Shown here: one piece after another, positions 37,632 through 47,391 of the stretch
How positions within the stretch are numbered: position 1 is the first letter of the stretch
Layout: each line of letters starts with the position of its first letter
Origin: Candidatus Wolframiiraptor gerlachensis
Lineage (GTDB): Archaea > Thermoproteota > Nitrososphaeria_A > Caldarchaeales > Wolframiiraptoraceae
Direction: 5' to 3'
Assembly (NCBI GenBank): GCA_021323375.2
Contig: JAJPCT020000017.1
Span: forward strand, 1 to 64,000
DNA length: 64,000 nt
The notes under the pieces: generated by a model
Seen by the model: only the letters and a program-made list of their open reading frames with translations
Told to the model about the DNA's origin: nothing
Database searches by the model: none
Program-made: the position numbers and the translations under genes

Positions 37632-38831
37632 ATGGTGGGGTATAAGGTTCCTAGGAGACTTCATGGAATAGAGGCTGAGGCCGCCTTCTCGGTCCTAGCC
37701 GCGGCCAAGAAGGTCGAGGCCACGGGGAGGAAGGTCGCCCATCTAGAGATCGGCGACGCAGGCTATGATACCCCGGAGCATATCAAGGAGGCGGCGATAA
37801 GGGCTTTGAAAGAGGGAAAGACCCATTATACGCCGACGACCGGGATCCCTGAGCTGAGGCAAGCGATAGCTGAGAGCGTGAAAAGGGATTACGGCGTCGA
37901 GATAGACTGGGAGAAGAATGTGGTCGTGGCTAATGGATGCAAGCAAGCGATCCTCGCATCAATGCTCTCCATACTTGAGGAGAGTGATGAGGTCCTTTAC
38001 CCGAATCCCGGATACCCGGAGTATGAGGCTGCGGCCAGGTTCGCCGGGGCCAAGCCTATACCATACAGGCTCACGATAGAGGATGAGTTCAGGATTGACG
38101 TCAACAGGATCGCGGAGCTCATAACCCCTAGGACGAAGCTTGTCGTGATCAATACGCCGCATAATCCATGCGGTTCCATAATACAGAAGGATGATGTCAA
38201 GGCGCTCGTGGACCTCTCGGAGGATCATGGTTTCTACATACTCTCCGACGAGATCTATAGGCCATTCCTCTATAATGGCGAGGAACATCATTCACCGCTC
38301 TCGATCAAGAAATCCCTAGATAGGCTGATAATAGCGGATGGATTCTCCAAGAGATATGCGATGACGGGATGGAGGATCGGATACGCGCTCATACCGGAGG
38401 AGCTGATGACGACCGTGTTCAAGCTGCTGAACGTGATGACATCATGCCCGAGCTCTATATCCCAGTGGGCTGCCCTCGCAGCCCTCACAGGGCCCCAAGA
38501 GCCCGTATATGAGATGAAGAGGGGCTATGAGCGAAGGAGGGATATCGCGGTTAAGCTGCTCTCGGAGATTGAGGGGATAAGGTTCGCGAAGGCGAAGGGA
38601 GCATTCTATATAATGATAGATGTCAGCAAGCTCCTCAACAAGCTGAAAATGGACACGGAGAGGTTCGTGATGATGCTGATAGAGAAGTATGGCGTCGCCT
38701 TCCTACATGGAACCGCCCTAGGATCCTATGGCGATGGATATGTCAGGATGAGCTTCTCCATCTCGGAGGATCACATAATCAACGGGCTCGAGAAGTTTAA
38801 GTGGGCGGCCAGCGAGATACTCAGCTCCTAA
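37632..38831 (+). CDS. Class I/II aminotransferase
   Basis: VVINTPHNPCGSIIQKDDV, DEIYRPFLY, DGFSKRYAMTGWRIGYA (PLP Lys). Confidence 0.92.
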   Translation: MVGYKVPRRLHGIEAEAAFSVLAAAKKVEATGRKVAHLEIGDAGYDTPEHIKEAAIRALKEGKTHYTPTTGIPELRQAIAESVKRDYGVEIDWEKNVVVANGCKQAILASMLSILEESDEVLYPNPGYPEYEAAARFAGAKPIPYRLTIEDEFRIDVNRIAELITPRTKLVVINTPHNPCGSIIQKDDVKALVDLSEDHGFYILSDEIYRPFLYNGEEHHSPLSIKKSLDRLIIADGFSKRYAMTGWRIGYALIPEELMTTVFKLLNVMTSCPSSISQWAALAALTGPQEPVYEMKRGYERRRDIAVKLLSEIEGIRFAKAKGAFYIMIDVSKLLNKLKMDTERFVMMLIEKYGVAFLHGTALGSYGDGYVRMSFSISEDHIINGLEKFKWAASEILSS

Positions 38832-39510
38832 CCCCCTCGAAGACTAAGAGCCTCCAACAAGGCCTCCAACATGAATCATATACATAATCCGCATCTGGAA
38901 GATTTGAGAGATAGTCTAGCAGCTTGATGAGCCTTTTTCCAAACGGATGCACTAGATAGTCGAGCACCCTAACCTTGAACCCGGAGTCTATCATCAGCCT
39001 ATAAGTCCTCCCTATTCCGACGAGTGAGATCACTGGGATTATTAGTCGGCCGCCGCTCTTCAGGTGGCTTGGCGCTCCTCGGATAACCTCGTCAAGGACT
39101 TCCCTGCCATTAGGTCCTCCCCATGTATAGCGTGGTAGGGGATTCCTTGAGGGCGTCATCGGCGGGTTCGAGATTATGAGGTCGAAGGCCTCACCTCTAA
39201 CCGGCTCATAAAGGGAGCCCAGCCTGAAATCCACGTTATCCACGGAGTTTAGCATCGCGTTTATCTTAGCTGCTTTAAGAGCTCTAGGTGAGATGTCCGT
39301 GGCGACGACCTCGCCGGCGCCGAGCTTTGATGCGAAGATTGCTAGGAAGCCCGAGCCAGTCCCGAGATCTAGCACCCTAGACCCCCTCTCCATATGCAGG
39401 TTCTTGGCGAGGCAGAGCGTCGCGGCCGACGGCATATACACTCTACGATCAATCATTATTCTTATTGTCTCGGAACCTATCCTGTATTTGATCACCCTTC
39501 TCCCGCTCAT
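38821..39510 (-). CDS. SAM-dependent methyltransferase (HemK-like, NPP motif)
   Basis: VLDLGTGSGFLAIFASKLGAGEVVATDIS...LIISNPPMTP. Confidence 0.85.
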   Translation of the reverse strand: MSGRRVIKYRIGSETIRIMIDRRVYMPSAATLCLAKNLHMERGSRVLDLGTGSGFLAIFASKLGAGEVVATDISPRALKAAKINAMLNSVDNVDFRLGSLYEPVRGEAFDLIISNPPMTPSRNPLPRYTWGGPNGREVLDEVIRGAPSHLKSGGRLIIPVISLVGIGRTYRLMIDSGFKVRVLDYLVHPFGKRLIKLLDYLSNLPDADYVYDSCWRPCWRLLVFEGVRS

Positions 39511-41111
39511 CTCCCAGCCAGCCGCATTATCTTCTCCCGGAACTCTGATGGATTTCGTGGAAGTATAAGGGGTGCTAGGACCCTCGCGTATTTCGGGTCC
39601 ATCGCCTCCTCGACGACCTTGATGTTCCCGACTTCTGCGTATCCCTCGATCACGCCGGAGAAGAAGAGGTCCTCCTGCTCGGGCTTCAGATATCTAGCCG
39701 AGTAGTAGAGTAGCTCGGCCAGATCCCATGCATACGAATCGTCATAGGAGCATTGCTCTAGGTCGACGATGTAGATCCTGCTATCGGCCGCAAAGATGAA
39801 GCTTGATGGATTGCAGTCTCCGAGGCATATGCCGTTCTCGTGGAGCCTGGCGAGGAGCGCACCGATCTCCCGGCCACGCGTTGCAAGAGCCTCATCGAGA
39901 GAACTCCTTAGAACTCTTGCTAGGTCAATTCCTTCAATGAATTTCTGGAACAATATTCTCCCAGACCAGTTCACGTGTAGTATCTCGGCGGTGTTGAAGC
40001 CGAGCTCCATAAGCTTGTTCACGAAGTATATCTCGTTGCCCATCCTGATGGAGGCGAGGAGGGAGAAGTTCTTTACACCGATGGCCCATAGCCAGGCTGC
40101 TACCCACTTGAAATCTGTCCAATTGAGATATTTCTTCGCGAAGATTCTCATCCGAGAGCCATCCGTCGGGAACTCGATTATGTAGGCAGAGTTAAGGGCG
40201 CTCGCCGCCCTCCTGATCCTGATCTTCTCGGGCTCAACACCATAGAATGTCTCGACGAAGTCCCTAAGACCTAGCTCCACGTAGAGGGGCTGGGGGCCTA
40301 ACCCCGTCTCCCTCTCAACATATCTCGATGGCTCCGGGAGCTTCACGGGCCTAAGGATCATCGGGTCGAGTGTAAGCCCCCTAAGAGGCTCTATAGGCGA
40401 TGATAGGCTTGCACTGAGATATAGCTTGAAGGAATGCTCCAGCTCTCTCGAGATCTTCAGGAATGCCGATGACTTGGACAATGTTGAGAGCACATATTCC
40501 TCGCTTGGCGAGTAGCGCTCACCCCTTCTCACTAGGATGCCTTGGGAGACGAGATCACCTAGGGCTCGCTCAAATCCGGGGAGGACAAGCTTAAGAGACC
40601 CGGACAAGTGATCATGAAAGCAGGATTTCACAAGCCTTCTAACCGGTAGATGGATTGCGGAGAGCTTCCTGAGCTTGTCAAAGAGGAAGTATTCCGCCCT
40701 TATCAGGAGATGGCTTGAGGCGAGCCGATAGTCGAGAATAAGGTTCTGAAGCGATTCCAAGATCACGTGCCTCTTATACTTCACCTCCGCAGCGTCTAAG
40801 GCCTGGTCTCCCAACGCGGTCTTATACGGGAAGAGTAGGAGCGATGCTATCGCCCCGCCAAGCCTCTCATCCGCGCAGTCCCCCTCAAGATTCTCCTCGC
40901 CAACCGTGATCACTAGATCTGCTTGAACACATTCCTTAATCCTCTGAAACCTCGGCGGGGCATCACCCTCCAAGACGACCAGGACGTGGTAGGGCTCATT
41001 CTCGTAACCGAGAGCTATTGCTCCATGAATGCTCACAGATTTCACGCTAGCGCTCTCGGCCCCAAGACAGCTTAACACCAGCTCAGCGACATCATTGAAT
41101 GATCCTTCCAA
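39507..41111 (-). CDS. Two-part protein: NTase-like N-terminus + RIO/Bud32-type kinase-like C-terminus
   Basis: Kinase motifs LARLHENGICLGDCNPSSFIF and IYIVDLEQCSYDDSYAWDLAEL; N-terminus SIHGAIALGYENEPYHVLVVLEG resembles a nucleotidyltransferase-type fold. Confidence 0.65.
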   Translation of the reverse strand: MEGSFNDVAELVLSCLGAESASVKSVSIHGAIALGYENEPYHVLVVLEGDAPPRFQRIKECVQADLVITVGEENLEGDCADERLGGAIASLLLFPYKTALGDQALDAAEVKYKRHVILESLQNLILDYRLASSHLLIRAEYFLFDKLRKLSAIHLPVRRLVKSCFHDHLSGSLKLVLPGFERALGDLVSQGILVRRGERYSPSEEYVLSTLSKSSAFLKISRELEHSFKLYLSASLSSPIEPLRGLTLDPMILRPVKLPEPSRYVERETGLGPQPLYVELGLRDFVETFYGVEPEKIRIRRAASALNSAYIIEFPTDGSRMRIFAKKYLNWTDFKWVAAWLWAIGVKNFSLLASIRMGNEIYFVNKLMELGFNTAEILHVNWSGRILFQKFIEGIDLARVLRSSLDEALATRGREIGALLARLHENGICLGDCNPSSFIFAADSRIYIVDLEQCSYDDSYAWDLAELLYYSARYLKPEQEDLFFSGVIEGYAEVGNIKVVEEAMDPKYARVLAPLILPRNPSEFREKIMRLAGR

Positions 41112-41181
41112 CAGCTCTACTGCAAAAAGTATTCGCCTCTTACATTAATCCTCTTCGCGCAATCTTTATTTTCTCAGACTC

Positions 41182-42531
41182 GTGGATGATCTGCAGACCT
41201 TGGAGCCGGAGAAGATCTGTAAGCATATTGTCTCGGAGGCTCTTAAGCGCGGCGCGACCGATGCCGTCGTGGAGGTCTATGTCGGCCGAGAGCACATGAT
41301 AAAGTTCGCTAACAATATGATCGTATCGGCTGAGAGCCGCATCGTGAGCAGCATCAATATATTTGTAGCGATTGAGGGGAGGAGGGCGGCGACTTCGATC
41401 GATGGCCTCAACATACAAAGGGCGAGAGAAGCCTTAGAACATGCCATCCAGCTAGCGAGGCTCGCGCCACCCTCAGATACATATGCCCCGCTACCGAGGG
41501 GGCCATTCAAGTATGATGAGAGGCTCCTGAAGGGGTCTAAGATGCGTGTAGACCCAGATATGCTGGTTGACTCGGTTAATGCCGCGATAAACGCCGCCCT
41601 ATCCGCTGGGGCCGAGAGGGCTGCGGGAAGCCTCGTATATACGCGTGGGAGGACCTGGCTATTGACGAGCGGCGATGCTGGTGGAAGCTATGAGGACTCC
41701 ATGATAGAGCTCTCGATCCGGGCGCTTGCATCCGATAATGCTGCCGGCCACTTTGTCTCAATAGCGGCTAGGCGGGAGGACTTTAAGCCCGAGGAGGCTG
41801 GGAAGAGGGCGGGCGAGCTGGCGGCCATGGCCGTAAACCCCACAGAGGTGGAGCCCGGGACATATGAGGTGCTCCTAGGCCCTATGACCTTCGCGAATCT
41901 CGTCGAGGAGTTTGGAGAACATGACTCGGCATTCCACGTGGAGTCCGGCCTCTCATTCCTCGCTGATAAGATCGGCGAGAACGTTGCATCAGAGAAGTTC
42001 ACGCTAATCGATGACCCGACGATCCCGGGAACACCCGGCGCGAGGCCATTCGATGATGAAGGCCTGCCAACAAGGAGGAATGTTCTCATCGAGAGGGGCG
42101 TCCTCAAGACCTATCTCCATAACTCGGCAACAGCCAAGAAATTCAATACCGAGACCACGGCGAACGCGGGCCTGATAGTCCCACATCCCTTCAACCTCAT
42201 AGTTGAGGGCGGGAGCAGCAGCCTCGACAAATTGATCTCGAGCATAGATGATGGCATATTTGTCACGAATGATTGGTATCTCCGGTATCATAACTATCGG
42301 ACTGGTGACTTCTCCACAATCCCGAGAGACGCGATTCTGAGGATAAGGAAGGGTGGAATAGATGGGGCGGTGAAGGGCTTGAGGATAAGCGACAACATCG
42401 TGCGTGTCTTCAGGAATATCAGGGAGATGAGCGGGGAGCGCTATTGGATACTCTGGTGGGAGGTTGATACGCCGATTTATGCGCCCTATGCCGTGATAGA
42501 TAGGCTGAACTTCACGCGGCCCACATCCTAA
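41182..42531 (+). CDS. TldD/PmbA family metalloprotease
   Basis: EFGEHDSAFHVESGLSFLADKIGENVASEKFTLIDDP..PGTPGARPFDDEGLPTRRNVLIERGVLKTYLHNSATAKKF. Confidence 0.92.
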   Translation: MDDLQTLEPEKICKHIVSEALKRGATDAVVEVYVGREHMIKFANNMIVSAESRIVSSINIFVAIEGRRAATSIDGLNIQRAREALEHAIQLARLAPPSDTYAPLPRGPFKYDERLLKGSKMRVDPDMLVDSVNAAINAALSAGAERAAGSLVYTRGRTWLLTSGDAGGSYEDSMIELSIRALASDNAAGHFVSIAARREDFKPEEAGKRAGELAAMAVNPTEVEPGTYEVLLGPMTFANLVEEFGEHDSAFHVESGLSFLADKIGENVASEKFTLIDDPTIPGTPGARPFDDEGLPTRRNVLIERGVLKTYLHNSATAKKFNTETTANAGLIVPHPFNLIVEGGSSSLDKLISSIDDGIFVTNDWYLRYHNYRTGDFSTIPRDAILRIRKGGIDGAVKGLRISDNIVRVFRNIREMSGERYWILWWEVDTPIYAPYAVIDRLNFTRPTS

Positions 42532-42557
42532 GCCCGTATATTCCTCGGATGATGCTG

Positions 42558-43349
42558 TTAGAGGCTGAGATCCTCCACCTCTCTATACCACGGCTTGGAT
42601 GTCCCTATCTTGGCGCGCTTAACCCAGTTCTTTGTCTTCTCGGAGCTCTCTATGGCGAGCTTGAGCTTCTCGATATTCTGGAGTATCCTCGCATGCTGGT
42701 CAGCCGTTATCACGCCCTCATCCCTGAACCTGCTCGCAAAGCTCTCGATCTTCCTTAGGTTCTCCAGAGCATCATACCAGAATCCCCAGTCATCTGATAA
42801 TATGCGCCCGATGTATCCAGCATGTATCACCTCTCGCCCATCGGCGTTATCAACCTCATGCGTCATTAGGATCGCTATGACATCGATTATGTCCTTCTTG
42901 TTTATCTGGTGAATCTGGAGCTTCTCCAAGAGCAGGTCTGTTAGGCTTATGGTTGGGTAGTCTAGCTCGAGCCTGCCCTTCCCCGGCTCGCTCCCGAAGA
43001 GGACATCATGGCTGAACTCAAGCCTGTCGAAGAAGATGTCAACCTTCACGCCATCCCTGAAGAATATTAGCCTCTTGTGGCCAAATAGCGTGTTTATGGC
43101 CCTGTTCTCGTCGAAGCCGAGCTCCCTCATGAGACATATCAGCTGCTTCCTCTGCTTACTATATCCGATGACGTCAACATCCGTGAATACCGTCCCGCCA
43201 TCAACTCTGCCAATACTCCTGAAGAACATGACCGCTCTTTCGTTCTCAGTGCAGTGGAGATAGGCTGCCACCGCTCCGAGAATCCTGAGTATTATTCCCC
43301 TGCTTTGGGCCCGCTTCAGCCACCTCGAGCGCGGGGGTCCTCCCAGCAC
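42558..43349 (-). CDS. Nucleotidyltransferase-like protein
   Basis: GTVFTDVDVIGYSKQRKQLICLMRELGF...VKVDIFFDRLEF: Asp-containing NTase-like pattern. Confidence 0.55.
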   Translation of the reverse strand: MLGGPPRSRWLKRAQSRGIILRILGAVAAYLHCTENERAVMFFRSIGRVDGGTVFTDVDVIGYSKQRKQLICLMRELGFDENRAINTLFGHKRLIFFRDGVKVDIFFDRLEFSHDVLFGSEPGKGRLELDYPTISLTDLLLEKLQIHQINKKDIIDVIAILMTHEVDNADGREVIHAGYIGRILSDDWGFWYDALENLRKIESFASRFRDEGVITADQHARILQNIEKLKLAIESSEKTKNWVKRAKIGTSKPWYREVEDLSL

Positions 43350-43625
43350 TAGCTCTAAGGAGAACTCAGTCCAGCAGACACTCCAAGCCCTAGCAATTCA
43401 CCACACAGGACTTTTATTAATCTTATCCTAGTCCACCAAAGAATCTTAAGCTATTCGGCCCTTTTACGAAATATTCTTCGTTGGATGAGGGGTGATGTCC
43501 GGGCCCGTGAGGCGGAACCTAGGCCAGCCCCTCAACTTTTAAGTAGCCAGATTCTAGGGGTTTCCCCATCTCCATCTCCGGCTTTTCGCAGAGATTTATA
43601 TCCCCTAGAGATTAGCCTACTTATT

Positions 43626-44960
43626 ATGTCTAGGGTGCTTGAATATCTTGAGAGGGAGGAACGCGTAATTGGAAGGGTTATCGGCATAAGGTTTTACCCA
43701 ATCGTAGTGGAAAGGGCCTCGGGGTCTAGGGTCTTTGACGTGGATGGTAGGGAGTATATTGATTTCTCATCGCAATGGGCGGTAGTGAATCTTGGGCATA
43801 ATCACCCAGAAGTTATCGAGGCCGTAAGAAATCAGTTGGAGAAGCTGATATTCTCCTCTCACACGAGCTTCCCGAATACCGTCGCGATAGAGCTTGCTGA
43901 AAGGCTCGTGGAGTTGACGCCTGGGAATTTCGAGAAGAAGGTATGGTTCGGCTTAACGGGCTCTGATGCAAACGAGCTCACCTACAAGATCATGCCGATT
44001 TATTCCGGCAGGAGGAGGATGCTCGGATTCCAAGGATCTTATCATGGTCAGACGATGGGCGCATTAAGCTTGTCGGGGCATAAAGCGCTAACTAGGTTCA
44101 TCGGGTTCCCGAATGTCGTCAAAGCGCCCTACCCATATTGTTACAGGTGCCCGTTTAAACAGACTTATCCCGAGTGTGGATTACTATGCCTAGACTTCTT
44201 GGAGAACAATTCTATTGAGAATGCTCCCGCCGAGGATCTGGCCGCCGTGATTGTCGAGCCCGTGCAGAGTGATGGTGGAGTGATCGTCCCGCCCCCAGAA
44301 TTCATTCCAAGGCTCCATAGGATGTGTAGGGATAGGGGAATAAGCCTGATCGTAGATGAGGTTAAGGTTGGATTTGGAAGGACTGGCAGGTTCTTCGCCG
44401 TCGAGCACTTTAACGTGGCTCCGGATGTTATTTCGATAGCTAAACCTATGGCCTCAGGCTTCCCGCTCAGCGCCGTGGTTGGGAGGGCGGAGATAATGGA
44501 TGCGGCGCTAGCGGCCCACCTATTCACGAGCAGCGCTCACCCTGTTAGCTGCGCGGCATCGCTAGCCACGATAAACGTGATCCAGAGGAATGGACTTCTT
44601 GAGACGGCTTCTAGGATGGGCAACTACATCCTTGAGAGGCTTAGGGAGATCGCTGAGAAGCATCAATTGATAGGTGATGTCAGGGGGATGGGGATGATCC
44701 TCGGTGTTGAGCTTGTCAGGGATCATAGGGCGAAGACACCTGCCACGTTTGAGACTGCCTCCCTCGTTTATAGGGCCTATGAGCTCGGCCTCCTCCTAAC
44801 ATATGTAGGGACATATTCCAACGTGGTGGAGATTACGCCGCCACTAACAATTAGCATCGAGGAGGTAGATAGGGCGCTGGAGATCTTCGAGAAGGCGCTG
44901 GATGATGTGGAGAAGGATCGGGTGGATAAGGAGAGTGTTAGAAGGTTCGCTGGCTGGTAA
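43626..44960 (+). CDS. Class III aminotransferase (4-aminobutyrate / ornithine type; start trimmed)
   Basis: YIDFSSQWAVVNLGHNHPEVIEAV...SLIVDEVKVGFGRTGRFFAVEH; TATA-like TTTATATCC (about 43594) about 30 nt before ATG 43626. Confidence 0.9.
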   Translation: MSRVLEYLEREERVIGRVIGIRFYPIVVERASGSRVFDVDGREYIDFSSQWAVVNLGHNHPEVIEAVRNQLEKLIFSSHTSFPNTVAIELAERLVELTPGNFEKKVWFGLTGSDANELTYKIMPIYSGRRRMLGFQGSYHGQTMGALSLSGHKALTRFIGFPNVVKAPYPYCYRCPFKQTYPECGLLCLDFLENNSIENAPAEDLAAVIVEPVQSDGGVIVPPPEFIPRLHRMCRDRGISLIVDEVKVGFGRTGRFFAVEHFNVAPDVISIAKPMASGFPLSAVVGRAEIMDAALAAHLFTSSAHPVSCAASLATINVIQRNGLLETASRMGNYILERLREIAEKHQLIGDVRGMGMILGVELVRDHRAKTPATFETASLVYRAYELGLLLTYVGTYSNVVEITPPLTISIEEVDRALEIFEKALDDVEKDRVDKESVRRFAGW

Positions 44961-45915
44961 ATGGGATAAATGGGCTTCCATTATCCCATATCTCGAGCCT
45001 GAATCCCCTATCCAGCAGCATCCCCCTAACCTTCTCCTCTAGGCTCGCGGGAACCACGATTATTACGCCCCCCTCCCTTCCATCACCTCTTAGAAGCGCC
45101 CTCCTCACATACTCAGCCGGCTGCAAGTGGGCACCATACATCCTATATGTCTCCCTGAGTATCAGGAAGCATCTATCATCGACCTCGATTAGACCGCCGC
45201 ATCCAATATAATGCCCAACGCTCTCCCTGAAAATCTCCTGGAACTCTTCTCCTAGGAGGAGCTTCTCCGAGAGCCTCGGGATCTTCTCCGAGTCGAGTAG
45301 ATGCCTCGTGTTCAAGTTTAGTATGAATTGAGCATCATACTCCCCCGATCTTCTAATTATGTCTAGGAGACCCATCATCCTGTCCTCTGTTAGGAACCCG
45401 CCCTCCGTCTTGCTAACTGTCTTCACGGGGATTGCTCTCAGCTCTGACATGCTTATCTCATGTATGGCGCGGATGACGCCCTCGGGACTCGCGCCGAGCT
45501 CATGCGGCTTCAGCGTCGTCGGGAGGTCATCAAACTTATACCAGATATCCCTATTCCTCCTCATAATCTCCTCCGCCTCATCCTTCGGCAGCCTCGCCAC
45601 CTCGAGCTTAAGCCTCTTCAACTTCTCCAGATCACGGGGATCAACATTCACCCTCGCTATGTATGCGACATAATCTTGGTCGACTATCTCGCCCCTATGA
45701 GACCTGTATCCTAGGCCTCTTAGGATATAGGCGGCGGCGAACGCCCCACAAAGGCTCTCCTTCTGATCAAGCTCGTTGAGATATTCCCTATGGATCTCGA
45801 GATAGCGTGGCGTTGGGTATACCCTTATCCTGTCTCCGATGCTCTGAAGTATCTTCTCAGCATCAACATCCTTCAGCGTGCTCAGGATCTTCCTTATCTT
45901 AGAATACTGGGACAT
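44938..45915 (-). CDS. Hypothetical protein, possible papain/C39-like Cys hydrolase
   Basis: ESLCGAFAAAYILRGLGYRSHRGEIVDQDYVAYIA...VGHYIGCGGLIEVDDRCFLILRETY; Cys/His spacing suggestive only. Confidence 0.5.
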   Translation of the reverse strand: MSQYSKIRKILSTLKDVDAEKILQSIGDRIRVYPTPRYLEIHREYLNELDQKESLCGAFAAAYILRGLGYRSHRGEIVDQDYVAYIARVNVDPRDLEKLKRLKLEVARLPKDEAEEIMRRNRDIWYKFDDLPTTLKPHELGASPEGVIRAIHEISMSELRAIPVKTVSKTEGGFLTEDRMMGLLDIIRRSGEYDAQFILNLNTRHLLDSEKIPRLSEKLLLGEEFQEIFRESVGHYIGCGGLIEVDDRCFLILRETYRMYGAHLQPAEYVRRALLRGDGREGGVIIVVPASLEEKVRGMLLDRGFRLEIWDNGSPFIPFTSQRTF

Positions 45916-47266
45916 AGTTCCTAATCTCCCATGGGCTCACATATCTGTTATATGAGTCGCACTCAACCCTCTTAATCTTGATATATTCGTTTACGAGGTC
46001 TAGGCCAAGCTCCGTCTTAATGTAGCTGTCTTGATCGAGGTATGATAATGCCTCGTCAAGGCTTCTTGGGAGGAGCTCTATATTCCTTCTAACCCTCTCC
46101 TCCGGGGAGAGCTTGTAGGCGTCAACGTTCACTGGGTCTCCAGGGTCGATCTCTTCTCTAATGCCATGCACCCCCGCCGCGATCGTTGCCGCTAGGGCCA
46201 GATAGGGGTTTGCCGCGGGATCCGGTGTCCTAAACTCTATCCTGATATTGCTCTCCTCCTTGCCAGCCCTAGTCGTCGGCACCCGTATTGCCGCCGACCT
46301 GTTATTGTATCCATAGCATATGTTTGATGGCGCCCAAGAGCCTGGAATCAGCCTCTTGTAGGAGTTTACTGTTGGGGCCACGATCGCTGATAAGGCCTTC
46401 ATGTGATGCAGTATTCCGCCTATGAAGTGGTATGCTATCTTGGAGAGGCTTAGCCCTCTTACATCATTCTTGCCGTAGAATGCATTTCTCCCGGTCTTCT
46501 CGTCTAGGGCGCTTATGTGGAGGTGCATCCCGCTTCCCGCATGCCAGTCGAATGGCTTCGCCATGAATGTGGCTACTAGGCCATGTTTGGCCGCAACGCC
46601 CTTCGCCGCATCCCTCAAAACCACCACATCATCAGCAGCCCTCAGAGCTTCTCTATGCTTCATGACTATCTCCAGCTGCCCCGGGCCATACTCCTTGATG
46701 AACCTCGAGACGAATATCCCCGAAGCCTTGAGAGCATTAATTATCTCTAGGGCAATGTCTCCGAGAGTATCATATCCGACTGTTGAGAAGCATTTGGCCC
46801 AGTCCACGGGCTCGACTCTATCCAAGGCCACCTGCCTCAGAATGTAGAACTCTATCTCGGCGGCGCTCTGGAAGATCAGCCCAAGCTCCTCCCGATATCT
46901 TCTCAGGAGCCTTCTCAGGAGGCTGCGCGTGCAGAAGTCCCACTCAGTCCCATCCCTCATCATCATGTCGCAAATTACCCTACCCTGTCCCTGAGAGTAT
47001 GATATCGGGGAGAATGTCTCGAGATCCGGGACTAGGAAGATATCCTCCGACTCAGGGCCGAATCTCGGCTCGGCTAGGATTGTGTCTAGGGCTGTGAAGG
47101 ACTGCATCGCCATCGTCAATCCTATGCCGTGAACAAGCTGATCTTCGAGCTCATCAATGTATGATGCCTTCGCCCTCAAAACACCATCAAGCCCAACATA
47201 AATGAACCTGACAAGCTGGATGTTATTCCTCCTAGCGGCCTCAATTACCTCCTCCAGCTTACCCAT
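45899..47266 (-). CDS. Glutamine synthetase family protein (possibly gamma-glutamylamine synthetase)
   Basis: AEIEFYILR, GPGQLEIVMKHREALRAADD, HAGSGMHLHIS, PTVNSYKRLIPGSWAPSNICYGYNNRSAAIRVP, EFRTPDPAANPYLALAA. Confidence 0.9.
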   Translation of the reverse strand: MGKLEEVIEAARRNNIQLVRFIYVGLDGVLRAKASYIDELEDQLVHGIGLTMAMQSFTALDTILAEPRFGPESEDIFLVPDLETFSPISYSQGQGRVICDMMMRDGTEWDFCTRSLLRRLLRRYREELGLIFQSAAEIEFYILRQVALDRVEPVDWAKCFSTVGYDTLGDIALEIINALKASGIFVSRFIKEYGPGQLEIVMKHREALRAADDVVVLRDAAKGVAAKHGLVATFMAKPFDWHAGSGMHLHISALDEKTGRNAFYGKNDVRGLSLSKIAYHFIGGILHHMKALSAIVAPTVNSYKRLIPGSWAPSNICYGYNNRSAAIRVPTTRAGKEESNIRIEFRTPDPAANPYLALAATIAAGVHGIREEIDPGDPVNVDAYKLSPEERVRRNIELLPRSLDEALSYLDQDSYIKTELGLDLVNEYIKIKRVECDSYNRYVSPWEIRNYVPVF

Positions 47267-47391
47267 AGTAATCCACCTTCTCCTAAGCGAGCTAATTAAC
47301 TTTTAAGGAGAACGACTCCTCGGTGAAGAATCTTTTGAGAACGCCGGGTTTTCGTAAAATTCTTATATATGGGTGGCGGCGGCTCAGAATC

